Shown: positions 18,501 through 26,231 of the stretch, one piece after another | Layout: every line of letters starts with the position of its first letter | Numbering within the stretch: position 1 is the stretch's first letter | Source: Planctomycetota bacterium | GTDB taxonomy: Bacteria; Planctomycetota; Phycisphaerae; FEN-1346 | Direction: 5' to 3' | DNA: 57,249 bases | NCBI GenBank assembly: GCA_030602705.1 | Contig: JAUVZF010000017.1 | Span: 1-57,249 of the forward strand | Translations under genes and position numbers: made by a program | The notes under the pieces: generated by a model | Told to the model about the DNA's origin: nothing | The model's database searches: none | What the model saw: the letters and a program-made list of their open reading frames with translations, nothing else

Positions 18501-18649
18501 GGCCGATGTCCTCCTTTGTCCCAGCCTATGGATTATACCGCGGCGGGCGGACCGGTCCAAGGCTTTTGGAGCGAGTGGGGGGTGAAACCGCCGGATGATC
18601 CTCACAGGGCGGGCGGGTGTGGCAAGTTTTTCTGGCGAGCGCAGGCGGT

Positions 18650-18722
18650 TGTAGCGCCCGTACGGGCGGCCGTTGGCGGCGGCACCGGCCAGGATGCGCC
18701 GGGGATAGACCCCGGCGCTACA
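18650..18722 (+). repeat. palindromic repeat, copy 2 of the TGTAGCGCC family
   Basis: 73-base element with 9-base terminal inverted arms TGTAGCGCC/GGCGCTACA, the palindrome CGCCCGTACGGGCG (18656-18669) and the hairpin GCCGGGG/CCCCGGC (18698-18716). It is in the same orientation as the copy at 17978-18049 and differs mainly in the middle third. Confidence 0.75.
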
Positions 18723-18807
18723 ACCACCACAGAGGCCGAGCCGCAGGAAATCGTCCCATGCCGGAAATCGTTGTCACACCCGGGCGGGCGAGCCGGTTCG
18801 ATGGCGA

Positions 18808-18836
18808 TTGACCCGGCCGCTGCGCCACGATATAGT
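18808..18836 (+). promoter_or_regulatory. sigma-70 promoter of trpE
   Basis: TTGACC (18808-18813), 17-base spacer, TATAGT (18831-18836). A start near 18843 gives a leader of about 46 bases to the ATG at 18889. I see no leader peptide with tandem Trp codons and no trp attenuator hairpins. Confidence 0.65.
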
Positions 18837-18888
18837 GGTTGGCCGGGCCGCAGTGCCGAGGGCTGTCAGCCGTCATACGGGGGTCAGC

Positions 18889-20385
18889 ATGTACACGCCA
18901 AGTCGAGACGAGTTCCTGGAGATGGCCGGGCAGGGCAACACCATCCCCGTGTACCGGACGCTGCTCTCGGATCACCTGACGCCGGTCCTGGCGTTCCGCA
19001 AACTCCTGGCGGAGGGCGAAGAGGGGTTTCTGCTGGAGAGCATCGTCGGGATGGAGCGGATTGCGCGGTACACGTTCCTTGGGGTGCGTCCGCGGATGGC
19101 GGTCCGCTCGTTCGGCCGCCGCGTGGAGGTGACACGGCCGGCCGGCGGCGGCGAGACGTTCGAGTCGGACGACCCGCTCGGGAAACTCGCGGAACTGCTC
19201 GCCCCCTATAAGGCGGTCCACCACGGGGCGCTGCCGCGCTTCACCGGCGGGGCCGTCGGCTACGCCGCCTACGACATCATCCGCCATTACGAACCGCTCC
19301 CCGACTGCCCGAACGACGACCGCGGCCTGCCCGACATGGTCTTCGGCTTCTACGACGACATGCTCATCTTCGACCACGTCGATAAGACGGTGCGCGTCGT
19401 CTCGAACGCCATCCTGGAGAACGGTGCGGACCCCGGGGCGGCCTACGATGAGGCGTGCGGCCGGATCGACGCCGTGTGCGAGCGGCTCCGGCGCCCCGCG
19501 CCGCTCAGGGTCGAGGACATGGTCCGCGACGAGCCGGTTGAGATGCCCTTCGAATCGAACGTCGAGCGCGACGAGTTCCTGGCGGCCGTCGAGGCGTGCA
19601 AGGAGTACATCCGGGCGGGCGACATCTTCCAGGTGGTCCTGTCGCAGCGGCTGCGGGTAGGGTCGGGGGCCGATCCTGTGGACATCTACCGGGCGCTGCG
19701 GGTCATCAACCCGTCGCCGTTCATGTTCTTCCTGCGCACCAAAGACGTGACGCTGCTGGGGTCGAGCCCCGAGATCATGGTCCGCGTCGAAGACGGCGAG
19801 ATCACCAGCCGGCCGCTCGCCGGCACGCGGCGGCGCGGCGAGACGCCCGAAGAGGACGAGCATCTCGAAGAGGAACTCCTTGCGGACCCGAAGGAACGGG
19901 CCGAGCACGTCATGCTCGTGGATTTGGCACGCAACGACGTCGGCCGCGTCGCCGAGTACGACACCGTCCGCATCAGCGACGTCATGACCGTCGAGCGGTA
20001 CAGCCACGTCATGCACATCGTCTCGAACGTCACCGGGACGCTACGGCCCGAGTTCGGGGCGCTCGATGCCCTGCGCGTGTCGGTCCCCGCCGGCACGGTC
20101 TCCGGGGCGCCGAAGGTCCGGGCGATGCAGATCATCGACGAGTTCGAGCCGACGAAGCGCGGCCCGTACGGAGGCGCCGTCGGGTACGTCGATTACTCGG
20201 GCAACATGGACACGTGCATCGCCCTGCGGACGATGGTCCTGGCGGGCGGGCACATCGACGTCCAGGCCGGCGCCGGCATCGTGGCCGACAGCGTGCCCGA
20301 GCGCGAGTACGAAGAGACCCTCAGCAAGGCCCGCGCCCTGCTGCTGGCCGTCCAGATTGCCGAACGCGGTTTCGGGCCGGCGTGA
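18889..20385 (+). CDS. trpE: anthranilate synthase component I
   Basis: 498 residues from the ATG at 18889, preceded by GGGGGT. A longer frame from 18808 overlaps the promoter and is not used. The N-terminal half carries LLESIVGMERIARYTFLG, where the LLES element belongs to the tryptophan-feedback site. The chorismate-binding half (about 225-490) has AGDIFQVVLSQR, PSPFMFFL, SRPLAGTRRRG, DLARNDVGRV, GTVSGAPKVRAMQIIDE and AGAGIVADSVPEREYEE, all family signatures. It converts chorismate plus ammonia or glutamine to anthranilate in the cytoplasm. No trpG lies next to it. Confidence 0.95.
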   Translation: MYTPSRDEFLEMAGQGNTIPVYRTLLSDHLTPVLAFRKLLAEGEEGFLLESIVGMERIARYTFLGVRPRMAVRSFGRRVEVTRPAGGGETFESDDPLGKLAELLAPYKAVHHGALPRFTGGAVGYAAYDIIRHYEPLPDCPNDDRGLPDMVFGFYDDMLIFDHVDKTVRVVSNAILENGADPGAAYDEACGRIDAVCERLRRPAPLRVEDMVRDEPVEMPFESNVERDEFLAAVEACKEYIRAGDIFQVVLSQRLRVGSGADPVDIYRALRVINPSPFMFFLRTKDVTLLGSSPEIMVRVEDGEITSRPLAGTRRRGETPEEDEHLEEELLADPKERAEHVMLVDLARNDVGRVAEYDTVRISDVMTVERYSHVMHIVSNVTGTLRPEFGALDALRVSVPAGTVSGAPKVRAMQIIDEFEPTKRGPYGGAVGYVDYSGNMDTCIALRTMVLAGGHIDVQAGAGIVADSVPEREYEETLSKARALLLAVQIAERGFGPA

Positions 20386-20445
20386 TGCCCATTTCGGATT
20401 TCAGATTTCGGATCTCGGATTGAGCCAGGGGCACAGCGGGAACGC

Positions 20446-21282
20446 TCAACCCAACACGTCCACCACAACCACGACCTCTGCCGTCGCGATAGCATTAGAG
20501 ACGGCGTGGAGCACGATCGTCAGTGTCGCCGAGCCCGTTCGCCATCGTACGAGGCCCAGGAACAGCCCCCCGACGAAGATGCAGCCGATGCCATACCAGT
20601 CGTACTGTACATGAATGAGTGCCCACACCGCTGAGGTGATAAGCACCGCCCCGAGGTGCCCTGCACGCGATGCTGCAAGACCCGTGTACATCAGGCCGCG
20701 AAAGAACGTCTCCTCAGCCACCGGCGCCGCCACGACTAGCGCGAAAACGAGCAGCGGCAGGAAGCCGGCCGTCCGGTAGACCTCGGCCATAAACGGTGGG
20801 ACGATGTCTTCGTCTATCAGCCACGTGAGCGTGTCCTGCGCGGCAACCAGCGCGATGAGAAGCAGCACACAGACGAGTGTCTGTTTCCACCGCAACGGCT
20901 TGAGCGCGAGGTACTCTCTCAACGGCAGACGTATCCAGGCCAGAATCGCTGTGAGTCCGACGAGGAACGGCGTCTGGATTGCTGTGATGAGACCCAGCAC
21001 CAGGCCGTCATGTTCGAGACGCTGTGCCGCCACAGCCGGATCGCCGGACGGGCCCGCTGCCATCTGTACGATGACGTAAACGACCGAGGCCGCAACTTGG
21101 ACGAGGATCCAAACGAGTATCCACAAGGCCGTCCAGCCCATGGTTGCCCAGAAGCCCCACGGGCGGCGGGGTCGGGCGCGGGAGTGCGAAGCGGCAGCCG
21201 ATGGTGCTGCTACAGCGGTCGGCGGGATGCTGGGGATCTCGGCCGGTGAGGGCTCAGCGGATCGGTGATCGCCATCTGTCAT
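20446..21282 (-). CDS. CPBP-family intramembrane metalloprotease-like protein
   Basis: 278 residues with a Pro/Ala-rich N-terminal tail (1-42) and about seven membrane helices. The Abi/CAAX-protease motifs are present: EETFFRG (motif 1, paired Glu and Arg), then WALIHVQYD (His of motif 2) and LHAVSNAIA (motif 3). It probably acts in the inner membrane. Members process prenylated or secreted peptides or act in bacteriocin immunity; the substrate here is unknown. It converges on trpE, with 60 bases between that hold short TTTCGGATT-type repeats. Confidence 0.9.
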   Translation of the reverse strand: MTDGDHRSAEPSPAEIPSIPPTAVAAPSAAASHSRARPRRPWGFWATMGWTALWILVWILVQVAASVVYVIVQMAAGPSGDPAVAAQRLEHDGLVLGLITAIQTPFLVGLTAILAWIRLPLREYLALKPLRWKQTLVCVLLLIALVAAQDTLTWLIDEDIVPPFMAEVYRTAGFLPLLVFALVVAAPVAEETFFRGLMYTGLAASRAGHLGAVLITSAVWALIHVQYDWYGIGCIFVGGLFLGLVRWRTGSATLTIVLHAVSNAIATAEVVVVVDVLG

Positions 21283-21330
21283 GGCAACGCTCTAGCTGGT
21301 TATCCTTGTCCGTCCGGATTTCCTCGACCA

Positions 21331-21819
21331 TCAAGCGGACCCCAGTTTCTCCTCGAGTGCCTCCCGCACGTTCGGCGGCACCAGGGCCGAGACGTCGCCG
21401 CCGAGGCTGGCGACCTCACGCACGAGGCGAGAGGAGATGTAGGCCGCCTTCTCGTCGGCCATGACGAAGAGCGTCTCGATGCCGCTCAGGGTCCGGTTCG
21501 TCAGGGCTAACTGGTATTCGTATTCGAAGTCGGAGTGCTGCCTGAGACCTCGCAGGATGACCGATGCCCCGCATCGGCCGACGAACTCGACCGTCAGGCC
21601 CTCGTAGATGTCCACCGTGACGCCACGGATGTCGCTTGCGGCCTCGCGGACCATGGCCAGGCGCTGCTCGGGCGTAAAGAGCGACTGCTTGGCGGGGTTC
21701 GATGCGACGGCCACCACGAGGTGGTCGAACAGCGCCGCTCCGCGCTTGATGATGTCGAGGTGCCCGAGCGTGACGGGATCGAACACGCCGGGATAGACTG
21801 CGGTTCTCTTGCCGCTCAT
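21331..21819 (-). CDS. coaD: phosphopantetheine adenylyltransferase
   Basis: 162 residues, normal CoaD length. The nucleotidyltransferase motif lies in GVFDPVTLGHLDII (T-x-G-H). RGLRQHSDFEYEYQLALTNR and the C-terminal ISSRLVREVASLGGDVS (motif ISSxxVR) identify the family. It transfers AMP from ATP to 4-phosphopantetheine in coenzyme A synthesis, in the cytoplasm. The ATG at 21819 was chosen; upstream codons in frame do not align with the family. Confidence 0.96.
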   Translation of the reverse strand: MSGKRTAVYPGVFDPVTLGHLDIIKRGAALFDHLVVAVASNPAKQSLFTPEQRLAMVREAASDIRGVTVDIYEGLTVEFVGRCGASVILRGLRQHSDFEYEYQLALTNRTLSGIETLFVMADEKAAYISSRLVREVASLGGDVSALVPPNVREALEEKLGSA

Positions 21820-21920
21820 TCGAGTGACCTCCGCGACGGCTCGCCGCCCGCCGGCTTGGACGCCACTGGATTGTAAGAGAGTGCGGCCGGCCGGGCAACA
21901 CGAAAGGCGGCGCTTGACGT

Positions 21921-22048
21921 AACGCCTCAGCCACGGGCGGGTGGCACGGCAGCCCGAAGGGCGGCCGTGGTGGACGCTCTGCGCACACGGCCACGCTTCG
22001 CGTTGCCGTGCCACCCGACGAGTTGGCCTCGCCCGCAACTGAGGCGTA
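21921..22048. repeat. nested inverted repeat, copy 2 of the GGGTGGCACGGCA family
   Basis: GGGTGGCACGGCA (21939-21951) and TGCCGTGCCACCC (22004-22016) match the arms at 12350-12442. Here they lie inside outer inverted arms ACGCCTCAG (about 21922-21930) and CTGAGGCGT (about 22040-22048). Between them the sequence diverges from copy 1 except for CGGCCGTG/CACGGCCA. No coding frame is evident. It sits just upstream of a promoter. Confidence 0.65.
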
Positions 22049-22055
22049 ACCGCGC

Positions 22056-22085
22056 TTGACACAGGGGCGTCTGCCCGCGTATAGT
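22056..22085 (+). promoter_or_regulatory. sigma-70 promoter with very short leader
   Basis: TTGACA (22056-22061), 18-base spacer, TATAGT (22080-22085). The predicted start near 22092 leaves only about 7-10 bases before the ATG at 22099/22102, so the lipoprotein mRNA may be nearly leaderless. Confidence 0.6.
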
Positions 22086-22098
22086 CCCTTGCGGTGAG

Positions 22099-22707
22099 AT
22101 GATGAAACGCGTGCTCTGGGTGCTGGGTTTTGTGGTGACCGTCGCGGGATGCCGTGTGGGGGCGTCGCGCGCTTGGCAGCGGAGCCCGATGCCGTCGCAC
22201 GACCGTCAGCATGTGTTCGAGGCGGCCCGTGAGGTCCTGTCGGAGCACTTCGAGGTGGCCGACACGAACTTCGTCCGAGGCACCATCGAGACCCGGCCGC
22301 AGGTGTTTGACCGGCGCCGTTCGGGCACGTTGGCCGACGTCCGCGGCGCGGGCGGCCGGTGGCGGCGCACTGTCTCGTTCGAGATGGACCGCGACGGTCT
22401 GACGGTCGTGGCGGCCGTGTCGGTTCGCCTCCAGCGTGAAGCGACGGAGGCGGCGGTGGCGATGACCGAGACGGCCAGGCCCGACCGCCTCGACGAGTTG
22501 CCGCCGTCCACGCACGGCGGTGTCCGCGTCGGCCGCCGGCCGACGACCCCCGTGTGGATGGACGTCGGGTACGACGACGCGCTGGCTCGGGAACTGCTGG
22601 GGACGCTTGCCGAACGCGTCCGCGTCCGCCGGCAAGGCGACGCGATGCCACAGGGCCAGTCGCCCAGGGATGCGGCCGAGGAGGCCCGACGCATCGGCGC
22701 CCGGTAG
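22099..22707 (+). CDS. predicted lipoprotein of unknown function
   Basis: 202 residues (a second ATG follows at 22102). Signal peptide with lipobox TVAGC (Cys near residue 18), so it is probably lipid-anchored on the periplasmic side. The body has a helix starting DRQHVFEAAREVLSEHFEV, an alpha/beta region with RTVSFEMDRDGLTVVAAVSV, and a basic C-terminal helix. The pattern of a processed lipoprotein with a FEAAREVL helix recurs in planctomycete genomes without known role. I do not recognise a function. Confidence 0.75.
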   Translation: MMKRVLWVLGFVVTVAGCRVGASRAWQRSPMPSHDRQHVFEAAREVLSEHFEVADTNFVRGTIETRPQVFDRRRSGTLADVRGAGGRWRRTVSFEMDRDGLTVVAAVSVRLQREATEAAVAMTETARPDRLDELPPSTHGGVRVGRRPTTPVWMDVGYDDALARELLGTLAERVRVRRQGDAMPQGQSPRDAAEEARRIGAR

Positions 22708-22756
22708 GGCTCTAGGCCGCCCGCCCGGATGCTGGTTCATTCCGAAGTGTTCCGGT

Positions 22757-22832
22757 GCCCCCATCGTCTAGTGGCCTAGGATATCGGGTTCTCATCCCGA
22801 AGACAGGGGTTCGAGTCCCCTTGGGGGTACCA
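22757..22832 (+). tRNA. tRNA-Glu (anticodon CUC)
   Basis: Acceptor GCCCCCA pairs with TGGGGGT (22822-22828) through a first G-U pair. Anticodon loop TTCTCAT gives CUC, reading GAG. The T-arm has GGGTTCGAGTCCC. Discriminator A is at 22829 and CCA is encoded at 22830-22832. Confidence 0.96.
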
Positions 22833-22885
22833 TAGAGATTCCTCGATGCGGCCGAACGTTCCCGCGTGTGGTCGCATTCTCTGTG

Positions 22886-23067
22886 GTGTGCCGGGCATGG
22901 TGTGGTGACTTGCCCCGTACGGGCGGGGGCCTTGACGGCAGGAGCCCCCAGCCGAACAGCCCGGGACCGAGGCTTGATGCCTCGCGTGCTGCTTGCGAAC
23001 CGCCGGATACGGAACCGTACGTCCGGTGTTGTGGGAGCCGGGGTGGGCAATCGCCCCGGCTCCCCGA
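22886..23067 (+). mobile_element. ORF-less group II intron-like remnant
   Basis: It begins GTGTGCCGGGCATGG (GUGYG-type 5' end). The 34-base element 22997-23030 starts GAACCGCCGGATACGG and ends GTCCGGTGTT. It folds like group II intron domain V: lower stem ACCGCCGGA with TCCGGTGTT (one mismatch), two-base bulge AC and a small GAAC loop. A GGGAGCCGGGG/CCCCGGCTCCC stem (23033-23064) and a final CCGAT follow, as in domain VI and the 3' end. An upstream stem CGAGGC/GCCTCG fits the domain IV base. Only about 180 bases remain and no reverse transcriptase is present, so domain I is mostly deleted. I judge this from remembered intron termini, not from an alignment. Confidence 0.5.
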
Positions 23068-23100
23068 TCATCCGGTTGTCGTGCCGGCCCCGTACGGGTG

Positions 23101-23457
23101 CTACTCGGTCTGTTGCTCGGTCTCGGCGTCGTCGGCCGGTTTGGCCTCGGCGTCGTCGGCCTCCTCGGGGGGCGTTTCCTCTTCGGCTTCTTCCTGCGGT
23201 TCGGGCGGCGCCGGGGGCTCAGGCACCGGCGGCGGTTCGGGCGCCGCAGCCGACGGACCCATGCGCCTCACGTTCTCGGCCTTCGGGCCCTTGGGGCCCT
23301 GGGTCACGTCGAACTCCACCTGTTCGCCCTCGGCGAGAGACTTGAACCCTTCGCCCTGGATGGACGTGTGGTGGACGAACACGTCCGGCCCGTCGTCCTG
23401 TTCAATGAAGCCGAAGCCCTTCTGGTCATTGAACCACTTCACTTTTCCTGTAGCCAC
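23101..23457 (-). CDS. cold-shock domain protein with long acidic Pro/Glu tail
   Basis: 118 residues starting at GTG 23457 with AAGGGGAAG upstream. Residues 1-67 are a full cold-shock domain with RNP1 (KGFGFIEQ) and RNP2 (VFVHHTSI), ending [10 protein letters not shown]. The remaining 50 residues are low complexity, dominated by Pro, Glu and Ala, with no structure predicted by eye. Typical CspA proteins stop near residue 70. The domain binds single-stranded RNA or DNA and melts secondary structure. The acidic tail could modulate RNA affinity or mediate contacts. The long structured leader is listed separately. Confidence 0.93.
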   Translation of the reverse strand: MATGKVKWFNDQKGFGFIEQDDGPDVFVHHTSIQGEGFKSLAEGEQVEFDVTQGPKGPKAENVRRMGPSAAAPEPPPVPEPPAPPEPQEEAEEETPPEEADDAEAKPADDAETEQQTE

Positions 23458-23476
23458 TGGTGCTTCCCCTTACGTT

Positions 23477-23526
23477 CTTCCCGGCAAGGTTTGCCACGGT
23501 TCTGAGCCGGGAAGTTTCTCAGAACC
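23477..23526 (-). promoter_or_regulatory. mutually exclusive hairpins in the cold-shock mRNA leader
   Basis: On the transcript, stem 1 pairs GGTTCTGAG with CTCAGAACC (23518-23526 with 23498-23506). Stem 2 pairs CTTCCCGGC with GCCGGGAAG (23506-23514 with 23477-23485). Stem 2 uses bases from the loop and 3' side of stem 1, so both cannot form together. The CTTCCC segment can also pair with the GGGGAAG ribosome-binding site. This is the logic of a cold-shock RNA switch. Function is inferred. Confidence 0.45.
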
Positions 23527-23616
23527 GATTCATTGAGCCGCTGCTTGGCGGCCTGCGCTCCCGTCAGGCGCTGCTTGAGAACAAGAGCCGTACCACAGGA
23601 AGCGTTTCAAGTTCGG

Positions 23617-23645
23617 ATCTTACCCATGTTGACAAAGGATGTCAA
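23617..23645 (-). promoter_or_regulatory. sigma-70 promoter of the cold-shock gene
   Basis: On the minus strand: TTGACA (23645-23640), 17-base spacer, TAAGAT (23622-23617). A start near 23610 gives a leader of about 150 bases before the GTG at 23457, comparable with the long leaders of cspA genes. Confidence 0.65.
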
Positions 23646-23772
23646 CGATGGAACCTGCGGCGCCGTCTCTGCGGGGCAAAGGCCTGCGATCGGGCGATCA
23701 GCGTCCTTCTGCCTGGAAGACCGCGCTGGAGACCCTCGATGGCAGGCGACCTGGCCGGCTCGGAAGATAGCC

Positions 23773-23800
23773 TTGACAGAGGCTGGAGAGGGGATACAAT
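23773..23800 (+). promoter_or_regulatory. sigma-70 promoter at the head of the glycosidase island
   Basis: TTGACA (23773-23778), 16-base spacer, TACAAT (23795-23800), close to consensus. A start near 23807 leaves a leader of about 90 bases to the first GH-D gene. It diverges from the cold-shock promoter 130 bases away. Confidence 0.65.
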
Positions 23801-23897
23801 CGCCGAGAAGGCTCGCGATGGCCCTGCCGAGAGTTTATCCGGGGAGTGTCGGTTTACAGGTGTTCGCCCAAACGCTGACGAGCAGCATAAGGAGGAA

Positions 23898-26189
23898 ATG
23901 ATGAATTGGAGACCGTTATTCACACTGAGTCTGGTCGTTGCTCTGGCCGGCATCTCTCTGGCCGCTCCCCCACAAGACGTTGCGCCACCCGCCAACGCTC
24001 CCGCCAAGGTCGAGTGGAACGCCGGGCAAGGAAGGGTGAGCCTCCGATATCACGGCACGGTGATTATGGATGCCGTGGTCGCGGCACAGGACAAAGGCGG
24101 CAAGAAGATAAGAACCGGCATAAAGATGGAGCCGACAGAAACGACAGGCGAGAAGGTGGAGCAGCGTCTGAAGTTCGTCCCGGCCAAGCCGCAAGAGGGC
24201 GTGACGCTGGTCTTGCGCGGTACGGTCGTCGGCAGTGACGAGGCGTTCCCTGCCGAGACGCTTTCCGAGGCGCAGAAACGCTTCCCATACGTCCGCAACA
24301 GTGTCGGGCCGAGTCATAATCTGCGGAACAATGCCGTGTACGACCGCCACTGGGACTGGGTCCTGATCGGTCCGGGTGATGGTCACACGCGTATTCAGCC
24401 GGCGCAGGAGAAGAAACAACAGCGAACCTTCTCCTGGGAGAGCCGGGGGCCGAGCCTGGAACTCGTCTTCCGCCCGCGTTTCTACCAGAAGCACAAGGGT
24501 TTTGAATATTTCAAGCCTTGGACTTACAAAGTATGGAAGGGCTCGGTTACGGGTTACTGCACCTGGTGGTCGTACCGTGGGGGCTTTACGCAGGAGACGC
24601 TCGACGCGATGCTGGCGGTGTTTGTCGAGAAGCATCTTCCCGACTTCGGCTACGACTACATGCAGTTCGACAACTGCTACCAGCATGGCAACGGCAGTGC
24701 ACCGTGGAATTGGTTGAACTGGAACAAACGCAAATACCCGGGCGGCTGGAAGTACGCCATCAAGGCCATCCGCGAAGCCGGGATGAAGCCCGGCATCTGG
24801 GTGCATCGCGTGCACCGCCCCAGCGACCCCGGCGTGAAGGAAATCATAGAGAAACATCCTGACTGGTTTGTCCCGGGGGCCGACGGTAAACCACATCACC
24901 AACGCGGATTCTGCTCGTTGAACACACTCAACAAGGAGGCCGTGGACACTATGATCCGTGCCCTCTATCGCGGTCTGGCGAAGCAGGGCTGGGACTACGT
25001 GAAGATCGACGGGACCGGGGACCTGCTTCGTGCATACCAGAACAAGAATTGCGCCGAGTTCTTCAAGAACAATCCCACCACTCCGCAGCAGTCGCTGCGC
25101 AAGTGGGACATTGTTGCTCGCGAAGAATTGGGACCGGATGTCTACGTACTCGCTTGCCACACCGTCGGGAACGCCCGGCATGTGATCGGGTTGGTGGACG
25201 GCGGCCGGCTGAGCAACGACGGGTTCCAACCGCGTACTCTGGCACAATACAACACCTTGGAAGGCGTGGTCTGGCGGGGCGATCCCGACCACTGCGATGT
25301 TATGGGGACGTGGCTTATGGATGAGGATGCCATGATGCCGGTCTTCGCCACGGAGGCGCCTGTGCCGGCTCGAACCATCATCCGGCCCGCCATTTGCGCC
25401 ATGGCAGGCGGGGTTCTCATGGTCAGCGATAAGGTCGAGGTCTATAAGGACGACCGGAACCTGGAGGGCATGAAGCGCAGCGCGCCCGTGCTCTTTACCA
25501 TGCCGGGGCAGCTCTACGACTGCGGCCGTCGCACGGTTCCCTGGTGGCTGCAGGAGATCGACCGGCCCTTCGACCACTGGTCGGTGCTGGCGCGGATCCA
25601 GTGGGGCGAGAAAGAGAAGGACAAGCATGCGTACCACTTCAAGGGCGCGCCGCGGCAAGAGGTCACGTTCGCGGACTTGGGCCTTCCGGCGGGCCGCGAG
25701 TACCTGGTCTTCGAGTTCTGGAACCAGAAGTACCTTGGCAAGTTCAAGGGTTCGTTCACCGCTCCCGCGATGGACAACAATACCGGAATGGACGTCTTCG
25801 CCATCCGCGAGGCCCGGCCGCATCCGTGGGTCCTCTCGACTACTCGCCACATCTCCCAGGGCGGCGTCAGCCTGTTGGACGTGAAATGGGACGGCGGCGG
25901 CAAGGTTCTCTCCGGCAAAAGCGCCGTGGTCGTCGGCGATCCCTACGTGCTGACGGTCCATCTCCCGGAAGGCTATCGCTTGAAGACCGCCAAGGTCAGC
26001 GGCGAGAAGGTCAAGATTGCCAACCGGAAAGAGACCGCCACCGTTCGCATCATTCCATCGGCAACGAAGACGGTGGAGTGGAAGATGACGTTTGCGGGTG
26101 AGGCGGCCTCGGCGAAAAGCCACGACCGGCGTTTGGCCGCAGGCAACGTCGGCTCCGCAAGAACGCAGGGAATCGCCGACCACCGGTGA
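23898..26189 (+). CDS. secreted clan GH-D (alpha-galactosidase-like) glycoside hydrolase, paralog 1
   Basis: 763 residues from 23898 (or ATG 23901, better spaced from AGGAGG). Signal peptide 1-22, then the linker APPQDVAPPANAP, a beta-rich domain (about 38-185) and a TIM barrel. Barrel motifs follow the GH27/GH36 plan. YMQFDNCY with Asp258 corresponds to the substrate-binding Asp of the DDGW strand. YVKIDG with Asp371 is the probable nucleophile. RLSNDGF with Asp441 is the probable acid/base. A C-terminal beta domain contains ISQGGVSLLDVKWDGGG. It probably removes alpha-galactosyl or related residues outside the cytoplasm. About 27 residues after VEWKMTFAG are absent from the paralogs. Confidence 0.8.
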   Translation: MMNWRPLFTLSLVVALAGISLAAPPQDVAPPANAPAKVEWNAGQGRVSLRYHGTVIMDAVVAAQDKGGKKIRTGIKMEPTETTGEKVEQRLKFVPAKPQEGVTLVLRGTVVGSDEAFPAETLSEAQKRFPYVRNSVGPSHNLRNNAVYDRHWDWVLIGPGDGHTRIQPAQEKKQQRTFSWESRGPSLELVFRPRFYQKHKGFEYFKPWTYKVWKGSVTGYCTWWSYRGGFTQETLDAMLAVFVEKHLPDFGYDYMQFDNCYQHGNGSAPWNWLNWNKRKYPGGWKYAIKAIREAGMKPGIWVHRVHRPSDPGVKEIIEKHPDWFVPGADGKPHHQRGFCSLNTLNKEAVDTMIRALYRGLAKQGWDYVKIDGTGDLLRAYQNKNCAEFFKNNPTTPQQSLRKWDIVAREELGPDVYVLACHTVGNARHVIGLVDGGRLSNDGFQPRTLAQYNTLEGVVWRGDPDHCDVMGTWLMDEDAMMPVFATEAPVPARTIIRPAICAMAGGVLMVSDKVEVYKDDRNLEGMKRSAPVLFTMPGQLYDCGRRTVPWWLQEIDRPFDHWSVLARIQWGEKEKDKHAYHFKGAPRQEVTFADLGLPAGREYLVFEFWNQKYLGKFKGSFTAPAMDNNTGMDVFAIREARPHPWVLSTTRHISQGGVSLLDVKWDGGGKVLSGKSAVVVGDPYVLTVHLPEGYRLKTAKVSGEKVKIANRKETATVRIIPSATKTVEWKMTFAGEAASAKSHDRRLAAGNVGSARTQGIADHR

Positions 26190-26231
26190 TTCGCGAATGG
26201 CCCTAAGACTCCTGACAATGAAGAAGGATGC

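Noticed and set aside
20386-20445. TTTCGGATT micro-repeats after trpE as a regulatory element
   Set aside because: Only three imperfect short copies in a convergent gap. They could be chance or slippage; no structure supports a role.
23460-23897. Upstream in-frame extension of GH-D paralog 1
   Set aside because: It would run through two promoters and precede a clear signal peptide that starts at 23898 with AGGAGG.
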